A stretch of 64,000 nt of DNA from Pseudomonadota bacterium (lineage in GTDB: Bacteria > Pseudomonadota > Alphaproteobacteria > Rhizobiales > Rhizobiaceae): NCBI GenBank assembly GCA_023457435.1, contig JAEWLS010000030.1, positions 177,628 through 241,627 on the forward strand. The letters are read 5' to 3'. Positions 26,945 through 35,749 of the stretch are shown piece by piece. The notes below the pieces were generated by a model that saw nothing but the letters and a program-made list of their open reading frames with translations, did no database searches and was not told the origin of the DNA. Position 1 is the stretch's first letter. Each line of letters opens with the position of its first letter. The position numbers and the translations under genes were made by a program.

Positions 26945-29841
26945 GTGACCCAGTTTTCGCACCCCGCCGTGTCGTCGACCCATCGGAGGCGCTCCGTCCG
27001 AGACGCGGTGCAGCGGGCACTGCACAACTCAACGGCGCTCACGCCCGCTTTCGCAGCGCTGCTTTTGCCGATCGCCGCCCTGGCCCAGGAATTGCCGACC
27101 GGCGGAACCGTCGTCTCCGGCGAGGTTGCGTTCAGCCAGCCGGATACCTCCTCGCTCATCATCAACCAGACGAGCGGCAACGCCATTACCGACTGGCAGT
27201 CCTTCTCGATCGGTCGGGGCAGCAGCGTCGCGGTCGTGCAGCCCTCCACCTCTTCGGCAATGCTGGCGCGGGTGAACGGCGACACGCCCTCCACCATTTC
27301 CGGCAGCCTGACGGCCACCGGACAGCTGGTGTTGGTCAATCCGAACGGCATCGCGATCAGCTCGAGCGGCACTGTGGCCGCAGGCGGCGGCTTCGTCGCT
27401 AGTACACTCGACATCGAGAACGACGACTTCCTCGCCGGGCAGTTGCGCTTCTCCGGCCGCGCGCCAGCATCCGTCAGCAATGCCGGGACGATCACGGTCG
27501 GTCGCGGCGGCTATGCGGCGCTGCTTGGCGGAGAGGTTTCCAACGAGGGCACGATCAGAGTGCCTATGGGCAGGGTAGGCCTCGGTTCGGGCGAAGTGGC
27601 AGCCCTCGACTTTTCCGGCGACGGCTTCCTGCAGGTTGGCGTTCCATCAACCGACAGCGGCACGGGGGCCCATGTCTCCAATTCCGGCACCGTCGTTGCC
27701 GGCGACGTCGAGATGAAGGCTGCAACCGCCCGCAACGCGGCGCGGCAGGCCGTCAACATGTCGGGCGTCATCGTGGCCCGCACCGTTTCGGGCCGGAACG
27801 GGAAGATCACCCTCGGGGGCGACGGCGGCAAGGTGGCGGTCTCGGGCCGGATGAAGGCCAGCGCGCCGGGCCGCAAGGGCGGCAACATCACGATCACTGG
27901 CCGCGACATCGACCTGACCGGTGCGAAGCTGGATGCCTCAGGCAAGGCTGGTGGCGGCGACGTACGCATTGGTGGCGACTGGAAGGGCGCAGGTACGCTG
28001 CCCCACGCCGAGACCGTCAGCGTCGATCACAAGACGATCATCAATGCCGATGCCACCGGGACCGGCAACGGCGGCTCGGTCGTCCTCTGGTCCGACATCC
28101 ATACGGCATTCGAGGGCAAAATCTCGGCCCGCGGCGGCGCCGGCAGAGGCAATGGCGGCGATGTGGAGGTTTCCTCCAAGGGCCTCCTCGGCTATGGCGG
28201 CTTCACCGACCTTTCGGCCAGCAAGGGCGCGTACGGCATGCTCTTGCTCGATCCGTACAATGTAACGATTTCGACGGCCCCCGGCACGTCCGGCTTTACG
28301 GCGACTACCGACGACAGCGTGATCAATGTCGATACGCTCGCGGCGGCGCTCGCCTCGGCAAACGTCACCATCACCACCGGTTCCGCGGGATCGCAGGCGG
28401 GCAACATCACCGTCGCCGCCCCACTCGCCTGGGCTGCGCCGACGACGCTCGAACTCCAGGCCGCCAACAACATTGCCGTCAACGCACCGATGAGCTTCGG
28501 CGGCGCGCAGGGCGCGGGCCTGGCACTGAATGCGGGAAATGCGCTGGACATCAATGCGCGGATCACCGTGAACGGGCAAGCGCCGTCGATCTCAGAGCCG
28601 GCACGGCGACGATTGGAGGGAAGGAGGTCCTGAAGCTCGGCTTCGGCCTCAGCGACACCGGGTTCTCCGGCGCCGTCGACTTCGGCTCGATAGACAGTGG
28701 GGCCTCGCTGTCCATCAACGACGACAGCTATACGTTGCTCTACAACATCAATCAGCTTGGATCGCTGGACGGCCTCGAGGCATGGGACCGCAGTGGGGAG
28801 GCGACCGGACGGTTTGGACAAGCAACGGCGGTGACCGGACACTACGCGCTGGCGACCGATATGACCGCCGCTTCAATTCCAAATAACTGGCCGATCACAG
28901 GGGCATTGACCAATTCCGGCGAAGTCGTGGACATCGTCTACGACTACTATAACGATCGCGTGACCATCGATACGAGCGCGGCGTTCAGCGGCGTCATGAC
29001 CGGGCTCGGCCACAGCATCGACCTAGGGACCAGTATGCCGCTTACGACCGTGTTCGGGGTGGTCGGCATCAATACCGGCACCGTGCGCGATATCGGGGTG
29101 ACTGGCTTCGCCAGTTTGCAGACGTTCGGCGGCGGAGTCGTCGGGATCAACGAGGGCGTTGTCGCCAATGCCTATAGCGCGGCTGACCTGGTGGGCGGCG
29201 CGTGGACTGGTGGCCTCGTCGGATACAATAAGGGCGTGGTCACCGGTAGCATAGCAACGGGTGACTTGAACGGCTTCCACCTTACCGGCGGGCTCGTCGG
29301 CGGCAATGCCGGCTATGTCGGCCACAGCAAGGCGAATGGCAGCGTGCTGGGGGCTGGAGTTGCGGGAGGGCTGGTAGGCCGCAACCTCGGCCACATCACG
29401 GACAGTGCCGCCACCGGAACAGTAAAGACGCACGCAACAGTATTTGACAGCCGAGCGGGAGGGCTCGTCGGGCACAATGGTACGTTCTTTGGCAGCGCCG
29501 TAACTCCAACGATCTCGAACTCTTACGCGACCGGGGCGGTAGAAGGCCGCACCTACGCGGGCGGGTTGATAGGCCAGGACGCAAACGGGCGCACAGTCAA
29601 TTCCCATGCCACCGGCGATGTAGTGCTCACTGGAGAGTCTGGGCGCAGCGTCGGCGGCCTGATCGGTCACGGCGAAGGGGTTCAACTGGTGGATGTGCAC
29701 GCCACCGGCGCGGTGCGGGCGGCACAGATCGCTCCCGGCGGCAACGTTGTGGCATTTTCAGGAGCCGGCGGCCTGGCTGCATTTCCGTGTCGGCATGAAA
29801 AGGTAGGGTATTTACCGTGGACTCTCTTGGACAGGGCTTGA
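26945..29841 (+). pseudogene. TpsA filamentous-hemagglutinin-like exoprotein, frameshifted and truncated
   Basis: The first frame (26945-28633) starts at a GTG with GAGGG upstream. It encodes an extended signal peptide and a TPS secretion domain with the VNPNGI motif, then beta-helix-like repeats. The frame breaks near 28579. In the next frame the homologous sequence continues without a gap as AVDLRAGTATIGGKEV and so on to 29841, with several GLUG-type repeats (GGLVGYNKG, GGLVGGNAG, GGLVGRNLG, GGLVGHNG, GGLIGQD). Adding one G after CAAG restores the frame as NGQGAVDLRAG. The 3' end stops within the repeat region and runs into the SMP-30 gene, so it also looks truncated. A sequencing error at the frameshift cannot be excluded. 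Confidence 0.85.
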
Positions 29842-30722
29842 TGCACCACGATAGCGCAGAGTGGATGGTGATACGCGAGCCGAGCATCCTTGGCGAGGCC
29901 CCGGTCTGGAACGCGGCGGAAGGGCGGCTTTACTGGGTCGATTGCGACCAGAAGCGCCTGCACCGTCTCGATCCGCTCGCCGCGAGGGTCGAGACTCTCG
30001 CACTCCCCGGATCGCCGGGATCCTATGCTTTTCGTCCGGATGGAACGCTGCTGATGGCGTTCCGCAACCGTCTGTGCCTGCTCGATCTCGAAACGGGCGA
30101 TACGCAGGACGTGCCGACGCCGATGATCGATTTCAGCCAGGCTCGGTTCAACGACGGCGCCTGCGACAGGGCTGGAAGGTTCTGGGTCGGTACCATGCAC
30201 AAGACGATGGTCCTGCCGGTCGGCGCGCTCTACCGCATCGACCCTGATCTTTCTGTCCATGTCATGGCGGAAGGCGTCACTGTGTCGAACGGGATCGCGT
30301 TCAGTCCGGACGACAGGATTCTATACCACACCGACTCCCGCATCGCGGTGATCTACGCCTACGACTTCGATCTCGCCGCCGGGACTATCGCCAATCGCCG
30401 CGTCTTTGCCGACTACGGCGGCACCCATGAGCGCCCCGATGGATGCACCGTCAGCAGCGACGGGCTTGTGTGGGCAGCGATGCTCGGCGGTGGCCGGGTG
30501 GCGGCCCTCGGTAACGACGGCCGCGAGGTTCGGTCGATCGCGCTCCCCGTGACGCGTCCGACAAGCTTGTGCTTCGGTGGCGCCGGTCTCGACACGCTCT
30601 TTGTGACGAGCATGCGTCACGGGTTGAGCGACGACGAACTTTCGGCGCAGCCGGAGGCGGGAAATCTGTTCGCCGTTCGCGGCATCGGCACAGGCCTGCC
30701 GGAGCCGCTGTTCGGCCGGTAG
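29841..30722 (+). CDS. SMP-30/gluconolactonase family lactonase
   Basis: A 293-residue metal-dependent beta-propeller lactonase, the second of this family in the window. It shows LGEAPVWNAAEGRLYWVDC with the metal-binding glutamate, ARFNDGACDRAGRFWVGTM, VSNGIAFSPDD and the HERPDGCTVSSDG segment. It is a probable sugar-acid or other lactone hydrolase. The ATG at 29841 overlaps the last base of the broken tpsA frame; a GTG at 29817 and an ATG at 29865 are alternatives. No operator copy was seen upstream of this gene, so it may not belong to the downstream regulon. Confidence 0.88.
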   Translation: MHHDSAEWMVIREPSILGEAPVWNAAEGRLYWVDCDQKRLHRLDPLAARVETLALPGSPGSYAFRPDGTLLMAFRNRLCLLDLETGDTQDVPTPMIDFSQARFNDGACDRAGRFWVGTMHKTMVLPVGALYRIDPDLSVHVMAEGVTVSNGIAFSPDDRILYHTDSRIAVIYAYDFDLAAGTIANRRVFADYGGTHERPDGCTVSSDGLVWAAMLGGGRVAALGNDGREVRSIALPVTRPTSLCFGGAGLDTLFVTSMRHGLSDDELSAQPEAGNLFAVRGIGTGLPEPLFGR

Positions 30723-30741
30723 GCGGCCGTTGACCATGGAG

Positions 30742-30756
30742 ATATAACATTATAAT
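30742..30756. promoter_or_regulatory. Operator copy A of the proposed GntR regulon
   Basis: ATATAACATTATAAT, an imperfect palindrome, ends about 33 bp before the CoA-transferase start and includes TATAAT at 30751-30756. The 13-base core is identical to copy B at 39261. See also 40343, 47280 and 47417. Confidence 0.65.
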
Positions 30757-30788
30757 AACCTCCTCGAACTGAGAGGAGACGACCGACC

Positions 30789-31985
30789 ATGCCGCTTTCG
30801 CCCCCGCTGACTTCCGGAGCGTTGAAGGGCGTTCGCGTCCTTGATCTGAGCGACAGCAGCTGCGTGTACGGGGCGAAGGTCCTGGCCGACCTCGGCGCGG
30901 ATGTCGTTCGCATCGAGCCGGTGTCCGGCGACCCGATGCGTAAGATGGTGCCGCTCGATGACGTAACGGGCGAGAGCCTGTTCTATCGTTTCATGAACAC
31001 CAACAAGCGGTCCGTCGCGCTCGATCTGGAGCAGGAGTCCGGCCGGACGCAGTTTGCGCGGCTTGTCGCCTCAGCCGACATCGTCTTCGAAAGCACGACG
31101 CCGGGATATCTGGCCGGGCTCAAGCTCGACTATCGGGCCTTCGAGGCCGCGCAGCCCGATCTGGTCTGGACTTCCGTTACCCCGTTCGGTTCGGAGGGGC
31201 CGTATGCGCAATGGAAGGCGAACGATCTCGTCAGCCAGGCCATGGGCGGCTTCATGACGCTGACCGGCCTCCCCGAGCGCGAACCGCTGAAGCTGCATGG
31301 CGAGCAAACGTGTTACATTGCTGGCCTGCACGCAGCGTCGGCAACGCTGCTGGCCTACTGGCATGCGGTGCGCGGCGGCGGCGGCCAGCACGTCGACGTG
31401 TCGGTCCATGAGTGCATCGCCCATACGCTGGAAAGCGCCATCCAGGTCTACACCTCGGAAGGTGGCATCCGCACGCGCCAGCCGCGCGCCTCGGAGGCCG
31501 GCGTCGGCCTTTATCCGTGCAAGGACGGCGAGATCTTCATCTTCGCGACCTCCGGCATGATCGCCGCAAGCTGGCGCAACCTGGTTGCCTGGCTGCAGGA
31601 GGACGGGATCGAGGGTGCTGAACAGTTCAGCGAGGAGCGCTGGACCGATTTGAAGTTCCGCCGCACCGATGAAGCCCAGGCGCTGTCGCGCGGCATCATC
31701 AGCAAGTTCACGCAGAAGTTCGGCAAGCAGGAACTCTACGCCCAGCTGCAGCAGCGCAACATCCTGTGCGCGCCGATGTCCAGCATTGGCGACCTCTTCG
31801 ACAATACGCAGCTCAAATTCCTGCACTGGTTTTCCGAGCAGCCGTTTGACGGCGAGCGCACCATCTGCTGGCCCGGCCCGGCCTTCCGGCTGTCCGAGAC
31901 GCCGCGGCGCGACCCGGTCCATCTGGCGCCGGTGGTGTCCGACGCCAGCGAGCTGCTAGGCGCTTCCGGCGCACGTCACGGTTGA
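30789..31985 (+). CDS. CaiB/BaiF family (class III) CoA-transferase
   Basis: The 398-residue protein has the class III CoA-transferase fold: it starts GVRVLDLSDSSCVYGAKVLADLGADVVRIE and has NKRSVALDLEQESG and GGGQHVDVSVHE. The residue at the usual catalytic Asp position appears to be Glu208. The next gene has the same change, so the two may form a heteromeric enzyme, as in succinyl-CoA:carboxylate CoA-transferases of this class. A GAGAGGAG ribosome-binding site precedes the ATG. It is the first gene of a seven-gene forward unit under operator A. Confidence 0.9.
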   Translation: MPLSPPLTSGALKGVRVLDLSDSSCVYGAKVLADLGADVVRIEPVSGDPMRKMVPLDDVTGESLFYRFMNTNKRSVALDLEQESGRTQFARLVASADIVFESTTPGYLAGLKLDYRAFEAAQPDLVWTSVTPFGSEGPYAQWKANDLVSQAMGGFMTLTGLPEREPLKLHGEQTCYIAGLHAASATLLAYWHAVRGGGGQHVDVSVHECIAHTLESAIQVYTSEGGIRTRQPRASEAGVGLYPCKDGEIFIFATSGMIAASWRNLVAWLQEDGIEGAEQFSEERWTDLKFRRTDEAQALSRGIISKFTQKFGKQELYAQLQQRNILCAPMSSIGDLFDNTQLKFLHWFSEQPFDGERTICWPGPAFRLSETPRRDPVHLAPVVSDASELLGASGARHG

Positions 31986-31996
31986 GAGGAACCGAC

Positions 31997-33244
31997 ATGA
32001 ACATCGTGGACCGCAAGGCCTTCCAGGCAACCGGCAAGCTCGCTCTCGAGGGCATCCGCGTGCTCGACTTCACTTGGGGCGGCGCAGGACCTTTCGCCAC
32101 CAAGGTGCTGGCCGACAACGGCGCCGAAGTGATCAAGGTCGAAACGAACACGCACTACGATTTCCCGCGCACCATGGGTCCGTACGCCGGCGGCGTGAAG
32201 GGCGTGAACCGCAGCGCCTATTTCACCAACCGCAACTCCGGAAAGCGCAGCATCTCGATCAACCTGAAGAAGAAAGAAGCCGTGCAGGCGTTGAAGCGCC
32301 TTGTGCCAACCGTCGACATCGTCGCCAACAACTTCCGCGCTGGTGTGCTGGAGAAGCTCGGCTTCGGCTATCAGCAGCTCGCCTCGATGCGGCCGGATCT
32401 GATCTACGTCAGCATGCCGCTTCAGGGCAGCGCCGGCCCGCAGGCGGAGTTCAGCGGCGTCGGGCATACGCTCAACGTGCTCGCCGGCATCTTCGGTGTC
32501 ACCGGCTATGAGGACGGCACGCTTGTCGGCCCCGGAACCAACTATCCCGACCACTCGGTTAACCCGGGTCACGCGCTGGTCGCCATCATGTCGGCGCTTG
32601 TGCACCGGCAGAAAACCGGTCGCGGTCAGTACATCGAGGTGTCGCAGCTCGAATCGACGATGAACCTGCTCGGGCCCGACATTCTCGCCTACAGCCTGAC
32701 GCGCAAGAATCCCGTTGTCATGGGCAACACCAGCGCGACGCACGCGCCCTATGGCGTCTTCCCCGCGTCCGACGATCGCTGGATCGCCATCGCCGTCGAA
32801 ACCGACGAGCAGTGGAACGCGCTCTGCTCGGTCGCTTCCGACCAGCCATGGGCAAGCGACCGAAGCCTCGCCACCGTCGGTGGCCGTCTTGCCGCTGCAG
32901 AACGCCTGCGCGAGACGGTGCGCGCCTGGACCAGAGGCCGCGATGCCCACGAGCTGATGCATGCGCTGCAGGCCAAGGGAGTGCCGGCGGGTGCGGTGCA
33001 GAATGCCAAGGATCTGGTGGAGCGCGACGAGCAGATCGCGGCCCGCGGCGCCTTCGTCACCGTCGACCATCCGGAGATGGGACCGGTCGTCTACAACAAG
33101 GCGCCGTACAAACTCTCCCGCACGGACCCGCAGATCCGATCGGCACCGCTTATCGGGCAGCACAATGACGAGGTGTTCCGTGAATGGGCGGGCATCGACG
33201 CCGAGGAGATGGAGCGGCTTGCCAAGCTCGAGGCCTTCGTCTGA
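31997..33244 (+). CDS. CaiB/BaiF family (class III) CoA-transferase, second subunit candidate
   Basis: A 415-residue homologue of the preceding gene, 11 bp downstream. It begins LALEGIRVLDFTWGGAGPFATKVLADNGAEVIKVE, has NSGKRSISINLKK and GRGQYIEVSQLE, with glutamate (Glu219) at the position where most family members have the catalytic aspartate. GAGAGGA precedes the ATG at 31997; a TTG further upstream is disfavoured. It probably activates the imported acid by CoA transfer, perhaps with its neighbour. Its stop overlaps the next start as TGATG. Confidence 0.9.
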   Translation: MNIVDRKAFQATGKLALEGIRVLDFTWGGAGPFATKVLADNGAEVIKVETNTHYDFPRTMGPYAGGVKGVNRSAYFTNRNSGKRSISINLKKKEAVQALKRLVPTVDIVANNFRAGVLEKLGFGYQQLASMRPDLIYVSMPLQGSAGPQAEFSGVGHTLNVLAGIFGVTGYEDGTLVGPGTNYPDHSVNPGHALVAIMSALVHRQKTGRGQYIEVSQLESTMNLLGPDILAYSLTRKNPVVMGNTSATHAPYGVFPASDDRWIAIAVETDEQWNALCSVASDQPWASDRSLATVGGRLAAAERLRETVRAWTRGRDAHELMHALQAKGVPAGAVQNAKDLVERDEQIAARGAFVTVDHPEMGPVVYNKAPYKLSRTDPQIRSAPLIGQHNDEVFREWAGIDAEEMERLAKLEAFV

Positions 33245-34407
33245 TGGCACTCGCGCATAGCAACAACGTGGCGGCCGTGGTCGGTGTGGGCAACACCGAC
33301 TGGCCGCAGGACCAGCGCGCCGTGCGCGCCGGCGAAAGGCCTACGGACGCCTATGGTTATGGCGCCATCGCTCTCAAGCGCGCGCTCGCCGACGCCGGGA
33401 TCGACAAGAGCGAGGTCGACGGGCTGATCACCGCCCCATATACGCCGGTCGAACGCGCCGCCGAGCTCTATGGCATCAACCCGCGTTGGGGCTCGGCGTC
33501 GGATGCGATGCAGTCGGTGCTGACTGCGACGATGGCGATCTCGGCCGGCCTCTGCGAGGTCGTGGCCCTTGTTTTGGGCTTCAACCAGCGCTCGGCCGGC
33601 TTCAAGTACGGCGGCACCGGTACGCTCGGCGCCGCCAGCAACCTTTCCTATGTCTACCACGAGCCGTGGGGGCTGACCTCGCAAGGCGCGCTCTACGCGC
33701 TCATGTATCGGCGGTATATGGAACTGCACGGTACCACCGAGGCAGACCTCGGCCAGGTCGCGGTGGCGCAACGGCAGTGGGCGGTCGGCAATCCGAACGC
33801 CGTGATGCGCAAGCCGATCACCATCGAAGACTACCTGGCATCGGCCTATGTGGCCGAGCCGCTGCACATTTTCGACTACTGTCTGATCAACGACGGTGGC
33901 GTGGCGCTTATCATCGCCGAGAAGGAGCGGGCCAAGCGCATCAGCAAGCGGCCTGTCAGTATCCGCGCCATCGGCCGTGCCGACATGCACGACCAGTCGA
34001 CGACGCTTAAGCCGCGGCTGCTCGACTTCTATCACCCCGGCCATACGCTGGTGTCGAAGCAGATCTATGACGCCATCGGCATGGGACCGCACGACATGGA
34101 CGCGGTGCAGATCTACGACAGCTTCAGCCCGCACATTCCGGTGGCGCTCGAAGGCTTCGGCTTCTGCGAGATCGGCGAGGGCTGCCGCTATATCGCCGAG
34201 ACCGGCATCGGTCCCGGTGGCGGAATGCCCGTCAATACCTCGGGCGGACACCTGTCCGAAAGCTACATGCAGGGCTGGAACCACCAGATCGAGGCGGTAA
34301 GGCAGGTGCGCGGCGACGGAGCCACGCAGGTGCCGAACTGCCGTAATGTCCAGTACATCTCCGACGTGGTCGGCAAGGTGTTTTCCATCGTGTACGGAGT
34401 CGACTGA
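33244..34407 (+). CDS. Thiolase-fold acyl-CoA aldolase candidate (Ltp2-like)
   Basis: A 387-residue thiolase-superfamily protein of the SCP-x/Ltp branch. The nucleophilic cysteine is missing: by alignment to CSSG, the position is about Ala85. After NTSGG the catalytic His of thiolases is replaced by Tyr341, and the HEAF-type motif reads IYDSFS with Tyr291. The same Tyr replacements characterise Ltp2, the steroid side-chain retro-aldolase that works with a DUF35 partner, and the spacing of 50 residues matches. A DUF35 gene follows with a TGATG overlap. Predicted role: carbon-carbon cleavage of a beta-hydroxyacyl-CoA, not thiolysis. Confidence 0.82.
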   Translation: MALAHSNNVAAVVGVGNTDWPQDQRAVRAGERPTDAYGYGAIALKRALADAGIDKSEVDGLITAPYTPVERAAELYGINPRWGSASDAMQSVLTATMAISAGLCEVVALVLGFNQRSAGFKYGGTGTLGAASNLSYVYHEPWGLTSQGALYALMYRRYMELHGTTEADLGQVAVAQRQWAVGNPNAVMRKPITIEDYLASAYVAEPLHIFDYCLINDGGVALIIAEKERAKRISKRPVSIRAIGRADMHDQSTTLKPRLLDFYHPGHTLVSKQIYDAIGMGPHDMDAVQIYDSFSPHIPVALEGFGFCEIGEGCRYIAETGIGPGGGMPVNTSGGHLSESYMQGWNHQIEAVRQVRGDGATQVPNCRNVQYISDVVGKVFSIVYGVD

Positions 34408-34814
34408 TGGCGTCGGTCCCGACTTTCTTCTCCATGTACGACGAACCGTTCTGGGAATCCGTCAGCCGGGACGAGACGCGGCTTCAGCGATGCAGCGAAT
34501 GTTCCACCTTCCGCTACCCGCCCGGCGCGTGTTGCCCGAACTGCCTGTCGCTCGAAGCCGAGTGGGTTCCTGTATCCGGGAAGGGAAAAGTCCTGTCGTG
34601 GACGACGATCCACAAGCAGTATCTGCCGGCCTATCCGGCTCCGTCGACGGTCGTCGTCGTCCTCATGGATGAGGGCACGATCATGGTCACCCATTTCGAC
34701 AACGAAGATGTCGGCAAGCTGAGGATCGACCTTCCGGTCAACCTGACCTATTCCACCCACCCCGACGGTTACAGGCTGCCGAAGTTTATCGTGGATGAAG
34801 CCGTCGCCGGGTAA
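34407..34814 (+). CDS. DUF35 OB-fold protein with zinc ribbon (ChsH2-DUF35/Ltp2-partner type)
   Basis: A 135-residue protein with rubredoxin-like zinc ribbon cysteines C29-x-x-C32 and C43-x-x-C46, followed by an OB-fold domain starting at VSGKGKVLSWTTI. In this family the protein binds the thiolase-like partner and positions acyl-CoA. The start overlaps the stop of the thiolase-fold gene, so the two are probably made in a 1:1 complex. It is the only one of the three DUF35-like proteins in the cluster that keeps all four zinc ligands. Confidence 0.92.
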   Translation: MASVPTFFSMYDEPFWESVSRDETRLQRCSECSTFRYPPGACCPNCLSLEAEWVPVSGKGKVLSWTTIHKQYLPAYPAPSTVVVVLMDEGTIMVTHFDNEDVGKLRIDLPVNLTYSTHPDGYRLPKFIVDEAVAG

Positions 34815-34846
34815 GTCCTGAAGCTGCGGGGATGCGGGAGGAAATC

Positions 34847-35749
34847 ATGTCGAACGGTCCCGACCGCGTCGGTTTCCTCGGCCTTGGCCTCATGGGCGCG
34901 GGCATGGCGGCCTGCGTGAATGCGCGTGGCATCCCGTTGACCGTCTACGACATCGACCCGCAGCGTTGCGCACAGTTCGGCGCGATGGGAATTGAAGTCG
35001 CCGCTTCGGTGAAGGACCTCGCCGACCGCGCGGAGATCGTCGTGTCCTGCCTGCCGTCGATCGAGGTCAGTCGCGCTGTCGCCTGCGGGCCGGGCGGCGT
35101 GATCGCGGGTGGCGCAACGAAGCTCTACGTAGAGACGGGCACGATCGGCACCGGGGCGATTACCGAGATAGCGGAGACGCTTTCGGCACGCAGCATCGCC
35201 ACTGTCGACGCGCCCGTCAGCGGCGGCCAGGGCGGCGCCGACCGCGGCGAACTGTCGAGCATCCTCGCCGGCACGCCCGACGCGGTAGCGCGATTCCGCC
35301 CGGTCTGCGAGTCGTACTCGTCGCATGTCTTCGTCGTTGCCGATCGGCCGGGGCCGGCGCAGACGGCCAAGCTCGTCAACAACATGCTGTCGATCACCGG
35401 CATGATCGCCGCCTTCGAGGGCATGGTGATGGGCGCCAAGGCAGGCCTCGACCCGCAGATGATGCTCGACATCATCAATGTCAGCACCGGCCGCAACTCG
35501 GCGACGCTCGAGAAGATTCCGCAGCGCATCCTCCCGCGCAAGTTCGGCGGACATATCCAGACCGGCGTAAAAGACCTCGGCCTCTACATTTCCGAATCCG
35601 AAGAGCTCGACGTGCCGGTCTGGATGGCGCCGCGCGCCCTCGAGGTGTTCCGCGCGGCGATCGACGGCGGCATCGACAAAGAGACCATGCGCATCATCCA
35701 GTTCATGGAGCGCCTTGCCGGCGGCGTCGAAGTGAAGGGCCGGGGTTGA
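34847..35749 (+). CDS. 3-hydroxyisobutyrate dehydrogenase family oxidoreductase
   Basis: A 300-residue beta-hydroxyacid dehydrogenase. The NAD(P) motif GFLGLGLMGAGMA is at the N-terminus, followed by DAPVSGGQGGADRG (substrate loop) and the catalytic-lysine segment KLVNNMLSITGM. It oxidises a 3-hydroxy acid or reduces the semialdehyde; the substrate is unknown. GGGAGGA precedes the ATG at 34847. The stop overlaps the PrpD-like start (TGATG), so it is translationally coupled within the operator A unit. Confidence 0.9.
   Translation: MSNGPDRVGFLGLGLMGAGMAACVNARGIPLTVYDIDPQRCAQFGAMGIEVAASVKDLADRAEIVVSCLPSIEVSRAVACGPGGVIAGGATKLYVETGTIGTGAITEIAETLSARSIATVDAPVSGGQGGADRGELSSILAGTPDAVARFRPVCESYSSHVFVVADRPGPAQTAKLVNNMLSITGMIAAFEGMVMGAKAGLDPQMMLDIINVSTGRNSATLEKIPQRILPRKFGGHIQTGVKDLGLYISESEELDVPVWMAPRALEVFRAAIDGGIDKETMRIIQFMERLAGGVEVKGRG

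Noticed and set aside
33184..33243. Upstream start for the first thiolase-fold gene.
   Set aside because: It would overlap 60 bp of the preceding CoA-transferase and adds non-family residues; ATG at 33244 overlaps the stop neatly.
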